A stretch of DNA of 37,087 bases, from NCBI RefSeq assembly GCF_049587675.1, contig NZ_JBAVEJ010000306.1, forward strand, positions 1-37,087. Reading direction: 5' to 3'. The translations under genes were made by a program, and so were the position numbers. Below, piece after piece: positions 7,130 to 15,189 of this stretch. The stretch's first letter is position 1. The number at the start of each line of letters is the position of its first letter. The DNA comes from Sulfuricaulis sp049587675 (GTDB lineage: Bacteria > Pseudomonadota > Gammaproteobacteria > Acidiferrobacterales > Sulfurifustaceae). Below the pieces are notes generated by a model. The model had not been told where the DNA came from. It did not search any database and worked only from the letters and a program-made list of their open reading frames with translations.

Positions 7130-8659
7130 ATGATCGTCTTTTCCACAATCCATGAGCTGCTTGCGCACAAGTCCGCCAATGCCATTGCCTTTGTCGGCAG
7201 CGGCTGCCCGTCGCTGACTTACGGCGGCCTGCGTGAACACGTCGAGCGCACCATGACGAGTCTTAACCGGCTCGGGATCGGGCGCAATGACCGTGTGGCG
7301 CTGGTGCTGCCGAACGGCACCGAGATGGCAACAGCGTTCGTTTCGGTCGCCGCCGGTACGACCTCGGCACCGCTCAATCCGGCCTACCGCGCCGACGAGT
7401 TTGAATTCTATCTCTCCGACCTCAAGGCCAAGGCCCTGATCGTCGAGCGCGGGAGTTCGTCGCCTGCACTTGGTGTTGCGGCCAAGCTGAAAATTCCCGT
7501 GATCGAGATCGTGCGCGCCAGCAGCGACCCCGCCGGAGTATTCGAACTGGTCCCGGTCGACAACAGCAAGACGACCGCGGCGCCTCACGGCGGCTATGCC
7601 AAACCAGACGATGTCGCCCTTGTGCTGCATACCTCCGGCACCACGTCGCGTCCCAAGATCGTGCCGCTGTCGCAACGCAATGTCTGCGCCTCGGCCGGCC
7701 ACATCCGCGACATCCTGAGCCTCACGCCCGCCGACCGCGGGCTCAGCATCATGCCGCTGTTTCATATCCACGGCCTCATCGGCTCGGTGCTGTCCACGCT
7801 CTGCGCCGGCGGCAGTGTTTACTGCACACCCGGTTTCAACGCACTCAAGTTCTTTGCCATGATGGACGAGGCCAAACCGACCTGGTACACGGCGGTGCCG
7901 ACCATGCATCAGGCGATCCTGGCGCGTGCCGCCAACAACCGCGAGATCATCGCACGGCATCCGTTGCGCTTCATTCGTTCGTCCTCGTCATCGCTACCGC
8001 CGCAGGTGCTGGCCGAGCTGGAACAGGCATTCAACGCGCCGGTACTCGAGTCCTACGGCATGACCGAGGCCTCGCACCAGATGACCAGCAACCCGCTACC
8101 GCCACGCCCGCACAAACCCGGGACCGTCGGCGTCGCCGCCGGGCCGGAAGTGGGGATTATGAGTGAGGAAGGCAAACTGCTCGGCCCGAACACCACGGGA
8201 GAAATCGTAATCCGCGGTCCGAATGTGACCAAGGGTTACGAAAACAATCCCAAGGCCAACGCTGAAGGATTCACCCACGGATGGTTCCGCACCGGCGACC
8301 AGGGCATGCTGGACGCCGAGGGTTATCTCAGCATCACTGGCCGGCTGAAAGAGATTATTAATCGCGGCGGCGAAAAGATTTCGCCGCGTGAGGTGGACGA
8401 GGTGCTCATGGACCACCCGGCGGTGCAGCAGGTCGTGACCTTCGCCATGCCGCATGCGAAGCTCGGCGAGGACGTGGCCGCGGCGGTGGTGCTGCGCGAA
8501 GGCAAGAGCGCCGACGAAAAAGAAATCCGCGAGTTCGCCGCCAAGCGGCTGGCGGACTTCAAGGTGCCACGCAAGATTTTAATTCTGGATGAAATCCCCA
8601 AGGGCGCGACCGGCAAATTGCAGCGAATCGGGCTGGCGCAAAAACTCGGACTGGGCTAA
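7130..8659 (+). CDS. AMP-forming acyl-CoA synthetase, oxalate-CoA ligase (AAE3) type
   Basis: A 509-residue ANL-superfamily ligase with the AMP-binding loop TSGTTSRPK (168-176), A5 motif YGMTE (309-313), GWFRTGD (384-390), GRLKEIINRGGEKISP and the C-terminal catalytic lysine K496 in GATGKLQR. Around the active site (SSSSLPP, then LESYGMTEASHQMTSNPLPP, HKPGTVG and IRGPNVTKGY) it closely resembles the Arabidopsis AAE3 / yeast Pcs60 group, which makes oxalyl-CoA from oxalate, CoA and ATP. The ATG has an AAGGAAA site upstream. It follows glcDE in the same direction and ends 6 bp from the convergent ggt. Oxalate is the inferred substrate from resemblance plus the glyoxylate gene context; another short-chain acid cannot be excluded. 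Confidence 0.85.
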   Translation: MIVFSTIHELLAHKSANAIAFVGSGCPSLTYGGLREHVERTMTSLNRLGIGRNDRVALVLPNGTEMATAFVSVAAGTTSAPLNPAYRADEFEFYLSDLKAKALIVERGSSSPALGVAAKLKIPVIEIVRASSDPAGVFELVPVDNSKTTAAPHGGYAKPDDVALVLHTSGTTSRPKIVPLSQRNVCASAGHIRDILSLTPADRGLSIMPLFHIHGLIGSVLSTLCAGGSVYCTPGFNALKFFAMMDEAKPTWYTAVPTMHQAILARAANNREIIARHPLRFIRSSSSSLPPQVLAELEQAFNAPVLESYGMTEASHQMTSNPLPPRPHKPGTVGVAAGPEVGIMSEEGKLLGPNTTGEIVIRGPNVTKGYENNPKANAEGFTHGWFRTGDQGMLDAEGYLSITGRLKEIINRGGEKISPREVDEVLMDHPAVQQVVTFAMPHAKLGEDVAAAVVLREGKSADEKEIREFAAKRLADFKVPRKILILDEIPKGATGKLQRIGLAQKLGLG

Positions 8660-8665
8660 AGCCGT

Positions 8666-10252
8666 TCAGTAGCCCAGCGCGCAGCCGTCCTTGCGCGGGT
8701 CGGAACCGGCTGAAAGCACGCCGTTCTTTGCATCCACGTAAATCGCCTGCGCGCCGCCGAGCGACAGCTCGGTACGCCCGACCACATGCCCGCGCTGCTG
8801 CAGCGCCTTGAGCACCTCCTGCGGAACCGGCCGCTCCAGCGCCACCACGCCGCCGCCGGGCTGAAACCGCGGGGCATCGATCGCTTCCTGCAAATCCATG
8901 CCGTAGTCGAGCCAGTTGGTCAGGACGGTCACATGCCCCATGGGCTGATAGTCCCCGCCCATCACGCCGAAGCTCAACAAGTCCTCGTCGCGATACGCCA
9001 TGGCCGGGATAATGGTATGCAACGGACGCTTGCGCGGGGCGATGCAGTTGAAATGGCCGAGCTCCAGTACGAAGCCGGCACCGCGGTTCTGCAGCATGAT
9101 GCCGGTGTCGCCCGCGACCATGCCGCTGCCGAAGGGGTAATACAAACTGTTGATGAAGGACACGGCGTTGCGGTCGCGGTCGACCACGCTGAGATACACC
9201 GTGTCGCGATGCGCGCGCGCCGACGGTGCAATGGGATAACGCGCGGCACGCTGTGGGTCAATGCGTGCGTATTGCCGAGCAGCGAATTCCTTCGACAACA
9301 TTTCTTCCACGGGAAGCTGGTTGAATGCCGGGTCAGCGACGTACTCATCGCGTTCTGCCCACGCCAGCTTGAAGGCCTCGATCACGAGATGCAGGTGATC
9401 GGCACTCAGGTGCGCCATGCCGCGCAGGTCCGCCTGTTCCAGGATATTGAGCGTCATCAGCGCGGTGATGCCCTGCCCGTTCGGCGGGATTTCGTACACG
9501 CGTACGCCACGATAATCGGTGCCGATCGGCTCGACCCACTCCGCGCGATACGCGGCAAAATCCTCAAGCTCGAGCAAGCCGTCGTGGGCGCGACTGAAGC
9601 GCACGATTTCCTCGGCGATGGCGCCACGGTAGAAGGCATCGCGCCCGCCGCGCGCTATCCGGCGCAGCGATTGGGCGAGCCGCGGCTGGCGATGCACGGT
9701 GCCGGCCGCTGGCGCATGGCCATCGACCAGAAAATCCCGCCGGCTCTCGGCATGCGGCACGAGCACGGAGGCATTGTTTTGCCACGCCTTGGCCACCACC
9801 GGCGTCACCGCGTAACCGTCCGCGGCGAACGCGATCGCGGGCTGCAACATTTCTTCGAGGCTGCGCGTGCCAAAACGCTCCAGCGCCGTCTGCCACGCAT
9901 CCACGGCGCCGGGCACGATCACTGACAGGATGCCGAACTCGGGCGCTTGCATCAGACCGCGCCGCTCGAATTCCTCCAGGATGGCGCGCACCGGCGCACG
10001 GCCGCTGCCGTTCAGGCCATGGAGCTTGCCGGTTTTGGCCTCGTGATACAGCAGGAAACAATCGCCGCCGATGCCGGTTGACTGCGGCTCGGTGACGCAC
10101 AGCACCGCGCTCGCCGCGATCGCGGCGTCCATGGCATTGCCACCGGCCTGCAGCACCGCGAGGCCCGCTTGCGTCGCCATCGGCTGGCTGGCGGCGATCA
10201 TGCCGTGCGTGCTCATGACGACCGAACGGCCGGGGAATTGGTTGTCGCGCAT
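8666..10252 (-). CDS. Gamma-glutamyltransferase family protein
   Basis: A 528-residue Ntn-hydrolase. These proenzymes cleave themselves before a threonine that becomes the N-terminal nucleophile. Here it is T351 in DTVYLSVVD, aligning with TTHYSVVD of E. coli Ggt. The large-subunit signature is present (TEPQSTGIGGDCFLLYH near 54-70), as are the small-subunit segments FGSGMVAGDTGIMLQNR and the C-terminal VMGGDYQPMGH. There is no signal peptide (MRDNQFPGRSVV), unlike periplasmic Ggt, so it resembles the cytoplasmic YwrD-type/acylase-like branch. It could act on gamma-glutamyl compounds, glutathione or other amides. It is convergent with the synthetase and divergent from the FAH-family gene. Confidence 0.88.
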   Translation of the reverse strand: MRDNQFPGRSVVMSTHGMIAASQPMATQAGLAVLQAGGNAMDAAIAASAVLCVTEPQSTGIGGDCFLLYHEAKTGKLHGLNGSGRAPVRAILEEFERRGLMQAPEFGILSVIVPGAVDAWQTALERFGTRSLEEMLQPAIAFAADGYAVTPVVAKAWQNNASVLVPHAESRRDFLVDGHAPAAGTVHRQPRLAQSLRRIARGGRDAFYRGAIAEEIVRFSRAHDGLLELEDFAAYRAEWVEPIGTDYRGVRVYEIPPNGQGITALMTLNILEQADLRGMAHLSADHLHLVIEAFKLAWAERDEYVADPAFNQLPVEEMLSKEFAARQYARIDPQRAARYPIAPSARAHRDTVYLSVVDRDRNAVSFINSLYYPFGSGMVAGDTGIMLQNRGAGFVLELGHFNCIAPRKRPLHTIIPAMAYRDEDLLSFGVMGGDYQPMGHVTVLTNWLDYGMDLQEAIDAPRFQPGGGVVALERPVPQEVLKALQQRGHVVGRTELSLGGAQAIYVDAKNGVLSAGSDPRKDGCALGY

Positions 10253-10367
10253 ATTTTCGTCCAGTGAAAATCGGTTTTACGGTTTCGCGGTCACGATACA
10301 AATTTCATCAAGCGAGAACAAGATTGCGACTGGCGACACGCGACGCCAAAAGGTAGCATACGTCTCA

Positions 10368-10390
10368 CGATCCGCGGCGATAACGGATCG
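10368..10390. promoter_or_regulatory. Candidate operator in the ggt/FAH divergent region
   Basis: CGATCCG and CGGATCG form a perfect 7-bp inverted repeat with a 9-bp spacer, 27 bp before the start of the FAH-family gene and in the only intergenic space between two divergent genes. A second small palindrome (ATTTTC/GAAAAT) lies at 10253-10271 next to the ggt start. The position suits a repressor site, but no cognate regulator is adjacent. Confidence 0.35.
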
Positions 10391-10417
10391 CCACGATAAC
10401 ACGGCGGAGGAGGCTTT

Positions 10418-11182
10418 ATGCACTGGATTCGTTTCGAGCGCGGCGGACAGACCGGATTCGGAACACTGCATGACGGCGTGATTCAGATCCATGAAGGCGA
10501 CATGTTCGCCGCGCCGAGCGCCACGGGCGCGGCCGTGCCGCTCGCCGAGGTCACGCTGCTGACGCCGTGCGTGCCGACGAAAATGATCGCGCTGTGGAAC
10601 AATTTCCACGCGCTCGCGGCCAAGCTGAATCTCACGGCACCGCCCGAACCGCTCTACCTGCTCAAGGCACCGAACTCGTTTCTCGCCGGACGCCAGACCA
10701 TCCGTGTGCCGGCGTCCTATGCCGGGAAGGTCGTGTACGAAGGCGAGCTCGGGGTCGTGATCGGTAAACGCGCCGCGAATGTTTCAGAAGCCGATGCCGC
10801 CCAATGCATATTCGGCTATACCTGCTCCAACGATGTCACCGCCGCCGAGATTATCCAGAAGGACCCGACCTTCGCCCAGTGGACGCGCGCCAAAGGCTTC
10901 GACAGCTTCGGCGTGTTCGGGCCGGTCATCGCCACGGACGTGAACCCGCTCGATCTCAGCGTGAAGACCCTGCTCGACGGCAAGGAGCGGCAGAATTACC
11001 CGGTGAGCGACATGATTTTCAAACCGGCGCAGATCGTGAGCCTGATCTCGCGCGACATGACGCTTTACCCGGGCGATGTCATTTCCTGCGGCACGTCCGT
11101 GGGCGTCGGATCGATGAAACCGGGCAGCAAGGTCGAGGTCGTCATCGACGGCATCGGCACGCTGTCCAACGAATACAAATGA
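10418..11182 (+). CDS. Fumarylacetoacetate hydrolase family protein
   Basis: A 254-residue FAH-fold enzyme with a very good ribosome site (GGAGGAGG before ATG). The metal-binding acidic residues are visible in YEGELGVVIGK (E-x-E), with further conserved segments FGYTCSNDVTA, RAKGFDSFGVFGP and the C-terminal GTSVGVGSMKPG (usually GTPxGVG in the family). Members include acylpyruvate hydrolases, oxaloacetate decarboxylases and hydroxy-muconate isomerases, all acting on C-C bonds of oxo-acids with Mg or Mn. It is followed 16 bp later by the PanE-like reductase, so the two are almost certainly co-transcribed. The specific substrate cannot be read from sequence; proximity to C2-acid genes suggests a small oxo-acid. 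Confidence 0.88.
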   Translation: MHWIRFERGGQTGFGTLHDGVIQIHEGDMFAAPSATGAAVPLAEVTLLTPCVPTKMIALWNNFHALAAKLNLTAPPEPLYLLKAPNSFLAGRQTIRVPASYAGKVVYEGELGVVIGKRAANVSEADAAQCIFGYTCSNDVTAAEIIQKDPTFAQWTRAKGFDSFGVFGPVIATDVNPLDLSVKTLLDGKERQNYPVSDMIFKPAQIVSLISRDMTLYPGDVISCGTSVGVGSMKPGSKVEVVIDGIGTLSNEYK

Positions 11183-11198
11183 TTTGGAGGATTCACCC

Positions 11199-12209
11199 AT
11201 GAAGATATGCATCGTCGGCGCCGGCGCCATCGGCGGGTTGCTCGGCGCGAAACTCGCGCTCGCGGGCGAGGAGGTCACGCTGATCGCGCGCGGCGCGCAT
11301 CTCGAGGCCATGCGCCAGAACGGCCTGAAGCTGATCGAGGAAGACGGCAGCGAGCATGTGGCAAAAAACGTCAAGGCCACGAGCAAGCTGAGCGAGGCCG
11401 GCAAGCAGGACGTCGTGATTCTGGCGCTCAAAGCACATCAGGTCGAGCCCATCGCCAAAGAGATTCCCAGCCTGTTCCATGACAAGACCGTCGTGGTCAC
11501 GACCCAGAACGGCATTCCCTGGTGGTATTTCCAGAAGCACGGCGGCGAATTCGAGGGACGGAGGGTCGAGACAGTGGATCCGAATGGCGCGTTGATGGCC
11601 AGCATCGAGGTCGAGCGCATCCTCGGCTGCGTGGTCTTCCCCGCGGCCGAGATCGCCGCACCGGGCGTCATCAAGCTCATCGAAGGCAATCGTTTCCCGG
11701 TGGGCGAGCTGGATGGCTCCGAGAGCGAGCGCGTGAAGAACATCACGGCGACGTTCACCAAAGCGGGTTTCAAATCACCGATATTGAAAGATATCCGCGC
11801 GGAAATCTGGCTCAAGCTCTGGGGCAACCTCAGCTTCAACCCCATCAGCGCCCTGACCCATTCCACGCTGGTAGACATCTGCCAGTTCCCGCTGACGCGC
11901 CAGCTCGCGGCCGACATGATGACCGAAGCGCAAACGATTGCGAACAAGCTCGGCGTCGAGTTCCGCGTGTCGCTCGAGAAACGCATCGCCGGCGCCGAGA
12001 AGGTCGGCAAGCACAAGACCTCGATGCTGCAAGACATCGAGATCGGCCGCGCCATCGAGATCGACGCCCTGGTCGGCGCCGTGATCGAGCTTGGCCGGCT
12101 CACCCAGACCCCGACGCCGCATATCGATTCTGTCTATGCCTGCGTCAAGCTGCTGGCGAAAACTCTGGGCGAGGAAAAAGGGAAACTGAAAATCGAGAAA
12201 ATCAGTTGA
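11199..12209 (+). CDS. PanE/ApbA-family 2-oxoacid reductase (possible oxalyl-CoA reductase)
   Basis: A 336-residue NADP-dependent reductase of the 2-dehydropantoate 2-reductase fold. The ATG at 11199 has GGAGG 7 nt upstream; a longer reading from 11184 is not needed. The Rossmann motif GAGAIGG is at 8-14, the catalytic region shows EIWLKLWGNLSFNPISALT (Lys and Asn of the family), and TTQNGIPWWYF marks the proteobacterial subgroup with many paralogs outside pantothenate synthesis. In Methylobacterium extorquens a PanE paralog (PanE2) is known as an oxalyl-CoA reductase giving glyoxylate. The nearby AAE3-like ligase and glyoxylate genes make that role attractive here, but it remains inference. 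Decayed homologous fragments lie at 13027 and 13845. Confidence 0.88.
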   Translation: MKICIVGAGAIGGLLGAKLALAGEEVTLIARGAHLEAMRQNGLKLIEEDGSEHVAKNVKATSKLSEAGKQDVVILALKAHQVEPIAKEIPSLFHDKTVVVTTQNGIPWWYFQKHGGEFEGRRVETVDPNGALMASIEVERILGCVVFPAAEIAAPGVIKLIEGNRFPVGELDGSESERVKNITATFTKAGFKSPILKDIRAEIWLKLWGNLSFNPISALTHSTLVDICQFPLTRQLAADMMTEAQTIANKLGVEFRVSLEKRIAGAEKVGKHKTSMLQDIEIGRAIEIDALVGAVIELGRLTQTPTPHIDSVYACVKLLAKTLGEEKGKLKIEKIS

Positions 12210-12245
12210 GCGAAAACTAATAAACGAACAGCTCGGGAATTACAG

Positions 12246-12280
12246 GGGCCGGAAGGTTTCACCAATATGCCTTCCGGCCC
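12246..12280 (+). terminator. Terminator hairpin after the PanE-like gene
   Basis: A perfect 11-bp stem (GGGCCGGAAGG / CCTTCCGGCCC) encloses a 13-nt loop. It lies 37 bp past the PanE-like stop and 45 bp before the end of the convergent gene at 12325. The stem is strong, but only TTATTA follows. Confidence 0.6.
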
Positions 12281-12324
12281 TTATTACATAGAATTCGCTG
12301 ACTGCAGATAAGCCAGATCATTAC

Positions 12325-12897
12325 CTACTTCACCGGCGCCATCAGGTGCTGGTACGGCGTGCCGGCCCACATCACGTAGGGGACTTTCGTGTCGGGATCC
12401 GCGCTCTTCGGATACATGTCGTAGAAGCTCTGATCAGCGCCGACGATCATTACGTGCGGTCCGGTCTTGATCCAATGATTCTTGGCATCGGGCTTGGCCG
12501 CATAGGGGTCGGTATTGCTGGCATCTGTTCCGCCCGCCAGCATGTACATGAAGCCGACTTTCCCCGGCGCGGGGTTCGTGTGCCCGATCCACGCGTGAGC
12601 CCATTCCAGGGCATTCTTGTCCATGCACATGGGATCGGGGCCGGGTGTCACAGGATTGTCCGGCATGCAGGTGAAGCCGTTCTTGCCCTCCCGCAGCGTG
12701 CGCATTTTGCCGTCCGCCTCCATGGCCACGATGGTCGCGCCGTTCGCGACCTTGGCCGGGGCCGCGGACATCGCGCTCGCCATCAGCTGCTTGTCGGTGG
12801 GCGGCTTCTTCGAGCCGGCGGCAAATACATTCGTTGTCAATCCAAATGTTGCAGATAACATAACCATGCCGGTCACGATTATTTTCAGCGCGTTCAT
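12325..12897 (-). CDS. Exported protein of unknown function
   Basis: A 190-residue secreted protein with a clear ribosome site (AAGGAG). Residues 1-26 are a signal peptide ending NVFA before AGSK. The mature part is rich in Pro, Asp, Met and Trp, with two cysteines (FTCMPD and PMCMDK) that could form a disulfide, and aromatic segments such as ALEWAHAW, GFMYMLAGG and PYVMWAGTPYQHLM. I know similar periplasmic proteins in proteobacteria and acidobacteria but no assigned function. It stands alone on the minus strand between the PanE-like gene and a decayed PanE-like fragment. Confidence 0.75.
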   Translation of the reverse strand: MNALKIIVTGMVMLSATFGLTTNVFAAGSKKPPTDKQLMASAMSAAPAKVANGATIVAMEADGKMRTLREGKNGFTCMPDNPVTPGPDPMCMDKNALEWAHAWIGHTNPAPGKVGFMYMLAGGTDASNTDPYAAKPDAKNHWIKTGPHVMIVGADQSFYDMYPKSADPDTKVPYVMWAGTPYQHLMAPVK

Positions 12898-13026
12898 AGA
12901 GGTCTCCTTGAGGTCAAATGGTTATTAGTCACACGCCATCATGGTCAAATGCGGCATGTGGTTTATTGCTGTTTCCACCTAGCTTCTTTTTCCAGCAAGA
13001 TGAATTCTTGACTAACTTCAGTAAAA

Positions 13027-13276
13027 AGTCGAATCCCTTGGAGAAAGCCTGAAGCTGCCTGACGAAATGGTCATGGCTGGCGCGGAAAGGTGGGTAAACA
13101 CAAGACTTCGATACAGCAGGACATCGAGATCGACGCCTTGGCCGGCGCCGTGATCGAGCCGGGCAAGATCACGCAGACCACCACGCCGCACATCGATTCC
13201 GTCTATGCCTGCGTCAAGCTGCTTGCCAAGACTTCGGGCGAGGAAAAAGGGAAACTGAAAATCGAGAAAATTAAAG
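13027..13276 (+). pseudogene. Decayed 3' fragment of a PanE-like gene
   Basis: From about 13090 the translation (GKHKTSIQQDIEIDALAG, then IDSVYACVKLLAKTSGEEKG) matches the C-terminal quarter of the PanE-like protein at 11199. Before that, the sequence at 13027-13089 aligns in another frame (LGESLKLPDEMVMAGAER against LGVEFRVSLEKRIAGAEK), so a one-base frameshift lies near 13089. Four codons are deleted around IEIDAL. The last 36 nt of homology (13236-13271) are identical to 12167-12202. The fragment lacks the first three quarters of the gene and its stop codon, running straight into the end of the convergent gene at 13280. It is non-functional. Confidence 0.85.
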
Positions 13277-13279
13277 GGC

Positions 13280-13711
13280 TTATTTTGAAAACTCAAACTC
13301 ATACGCTGTTACTGTTCCATCCTCAACAGACTTGACGCCGTAATATTTTTCACCGACTTTGAATATGTGGCGGCACCAACTCTCAGATCGTCTGGGCCAT
13401 TCAAGCGTCACGCAATAGGTACTATTGTCGCCCACATGCCATGTGCCTTGGGCGTTAGCCCCCTTCGACGATTTGCTGGGATCACGACGAACATCGCTGG
13501 AGGCCACGAATTTTCCATCGGGTTCGTTCCTCCAATGGCGGCTGCTCCCGGAGAAATAACTGACGACCTTGGCATTCGGCAAAAGCTTCTTCAGCTCGTC
13601 TGCCGATAGCTGAACCCCGTTCTGGGTTTTAATGTCGTTTAGCGTCAAGTCAGCCGCTTGAGCAGCCAAGAGAAGTGAAAACAAAACAGACGCAAGGATG
13701 GGACGAAGCAT
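13280..13711 (-). CDS. Small exported protein, DUF995-like
   Basis: A 143-residue protein with a strong ribosome site (AAGGGGG, 4 nt before ATG). Residues 1-19 form a signal peptide (cleavage after AQA). The mature domain has LSADELKKLLPNAKVVSY, then GTWHVGDNSTYCVTLEW and SESWCRHIFKVGEKYYGV. The pattern of a G-W pair, two cysteines about 14 residues apart and a following K-x-G-x-x-Y resembles periplasmic DUF995-type proteins, whose function is unknown. It is a single minus-strand gene between two PanE-like remnants. The family assignment is moderate; the coding call is good. Confidence 0.75.
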   Translation of the reverse strand: MLRPILASVLFSLLLAAQAADLTLNDIKTQNGVQLSADELKKLLPNAKVVSYFSGSSRHWRNEPDGKFVASSDVRRDPSKSSKGANAQGTWHVGDNSTYCVTLEWPRRSESWCRHIFKVGEKYYGVKSVEDGTVTAYEFEFSK

Positions 13712-13844
13712 AAAACCCCCTTAATGGAATTTAACCGTCGAATCTTGACGTTTATCCTTGTCACAGGTACTTGTTCGACTCGTTGGGAATTTTCCGCCTC
13801 CCCGCCCCTCTGTCGTTGAGCCGGATCAATTTCTTCAAAAAAAC

Positions 13845-13889
13845 TTGCAAGAGAAAAAAGCCAAACTGAAGGTGGAAAAAATCAGCTGA
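13845..13889 (+). pseudogene. Second PanE-like 3' remnant, very short
   Basis: Fifteen codons (LQEKKAKLKVEKIS then TGA) match the last residues of the PanE-like protein (LGEEKGKLKIEKIS). The match is short and lysine-rich, so chance is possible, but it lies just beyond the second exported-protein gene, repeating the arrangement seen at 13027. Nothing else is recognisable in 13712-13903. Confidence 0.45.
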
Positions 13890-13903
13890 TCGCTGCCGCT
13901 TGG

Positions 13904-14416
13904 CTACTCACCCCAACCTCCCCAGAAGGTGGACGGAGGTGAACGATCGAGCCAGGCGACAGGATAATGCGAGAGGCCCGGATACAGCCGGCTCCATGCA
14001 GCGGCGACCACAGCCAGGCTCAGCACGCCGACGAAAACCGGTTGCCACAGCGCCGACAGGCCTGAGTGGCTGTAGATCATGATGAGAGGGTTGGCGCCGG
14101 CGGGAGGATGCACGGTTTTGGTGAGGAGCATGTAGCACAAGGTCAACGCCAGCGCGAGCGCATAGACCCAGAGCGAATCGCCGAAGAATTGATAGCAGAC
14201 GATGCCGATGAGGGCGCCGCCGAGGTGACCGCCGAACAGCGCACGTGGCTGCGCGGCGGGCGCGCGCGTGAGACCGAACAGAAAGACAGCAGATCCACCC
14301 AACGAGGCCAGAAGCAACGGCGATGCGGGTGGCGCAACGAGGGAGAGCGCCAACGCAATGCCGGCGGCCGCGCCAAGCGCGCACCACATCAGACGCACGA
14401 TAGGGAAGCGGTGCAA
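13904..14416 (-). CDS. HPP-family integral membrane protein
   Basis: A 170-residue protein with four or five hydrophobic helices and the family signature HPPAGANPLI in the loop near residues 103-112. HPP proteins are implicated in nitrite transport in chloroplasts and cyanobacteria; bacterial members are mostly uncharacterised. The start is uncertain: the TTG at 14416 lies 13 bp after the yebC stop and agrees with the N-terminal basic segment, while an in-frame ATG nine codons later would shorten the first helix. The tight spacing argues for co-transcription with yebC. The C-terminus carries a short soluble tail (WLDRSPPSTFWGGWGE). Confidence 0.82.
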   Translation of the reverse strand: MHRFPIVRLMWCALGAAAGIALALSLVAPPASPLLLASLGGSAVFLFGLTRAPAAQPRALFGGHLGGALIGIVCYQFFGDSLWVYALALALTLCYMLLTKTVHPPAGANPLIMIYSHSGLSALWQPVFVGVLSLAVVAAAWSRLYPGLSHYPVAWLDRSPPSTFWGGWGE

Positions 14417-14429
14417 ATGCTATCCGGCC

Positions 14430-15134
14430 TTAACCCGCCAGCCCCGCATATACGTTTTGCACGTCATCGTCGGCGTCGACCGTTTCCAGGAACGCCTCGA
14501 CTTCGGCGCGCGCCGCGCTGTCCAGCAGCGTCACCGGATTTTTTGGCCGCCAACCCAACTGGGCGGACTGCACGACAAATCCATGCGCCGGCAAGGCGCG
14601 GGATACCGCGTCCAGATCGGACGGCGCGGTCAGAAACAGCGTGACTCCGTTCTCGGCGGACTCCAGATCGCTGGCACCGGCCTCGATGGCGGCGGTTTCC
14701 GCATCCGCTCCGGCGGAGGCCGGGGTCGCTTCAATCATTCCGAGATAGTCAAAATCCCAAGAGACGGAACCCGAGTTGCCCAGCAGCCCCTTGCGAAACA
14801 AGATGCGAATGTTGGTGACGGTGCGGTTCACGTTGTCCGTCAGGCATTCGACGATCACGGGAACCCGGTGCGGCGCAAAGCCCTCGTAGGTAACTTTCTC
14901 GAATGTCACGCCGTCATCCAGCAGCCCGGCACCCTTCTTGATGGCACGCTCGATCGTGTCCTTGGGCATGGACGCCTTCTTGGCCTGGTCCACCGCCAAG
15001 CGCAGCTTGGAATTCATTTCCGGATCGGCGCCGGCGCGTGCCGCGACCATGATTTCCTTGGCCAGCTTGGTGAAGATGCGGCCCTTGGCGGCGGCCGTCG
15101 TTTCCTTGATCTTGGTTTTCCACTGCGCGCCCAT
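14430..15134 (-). CDS. YebC/PmpR-family regulatory protein
   Basis: A 234-residue protein of the YebC/TACO1 family. The N-terminus (MGAQWKTKIK) differs from the MAGHSKW of classical YebC and is closer to the YeeN-type branch. The conserved segments are present: KGRIFTKLAKEI, ADPEMNSKLRLAVDQAKKASMP, DTIERAIKKG, VTYEGFAPHRVPVIVECLTDN and the GNSGSVSWDF region. The family was first described as DNA-binding regulators such as PmpR, and recent work links it to rescue or promotion of translation at proline stretches. It starts after GAGG and is followed closely by the HPP gene. The role here cannot be narrowed. Confidence 0.92.
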   Translation of the reverse strand: MGAQWKTKIKETTAAAKGRIFTKLAKEIMVAARAGADPEMNSKLRLAVDQAKKASMPKDTIERAIKKGAGLLDDGVTFEKVTYEGFAPHRVPVIVECLTDNVNRTVTNIRILFRKGLLGNSGSVSWDFDYLGMIEATPASAGADAETAAIEAGASDLESAENGVTLFLTAPSDLDAVSRALPAHGFVVQSAQLGWRPKNPVTLLDSAARAEVEAFLETVDADDDVQNVYAGLAG

Positions 15135-15189
15135 GTCTGCCCTCGTTAATCTCGTGTTACTGATACCGCCAACCGACGCCGGATCCTTT

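Noticed and set aside
7067..7960. Minus-strand frame starting with a peptide like PFALSLSKA
   Set aside because: That peptide is the translation of the dispersed palindromic repeat; the rest is antisense to the acyl-CoA synthetase.
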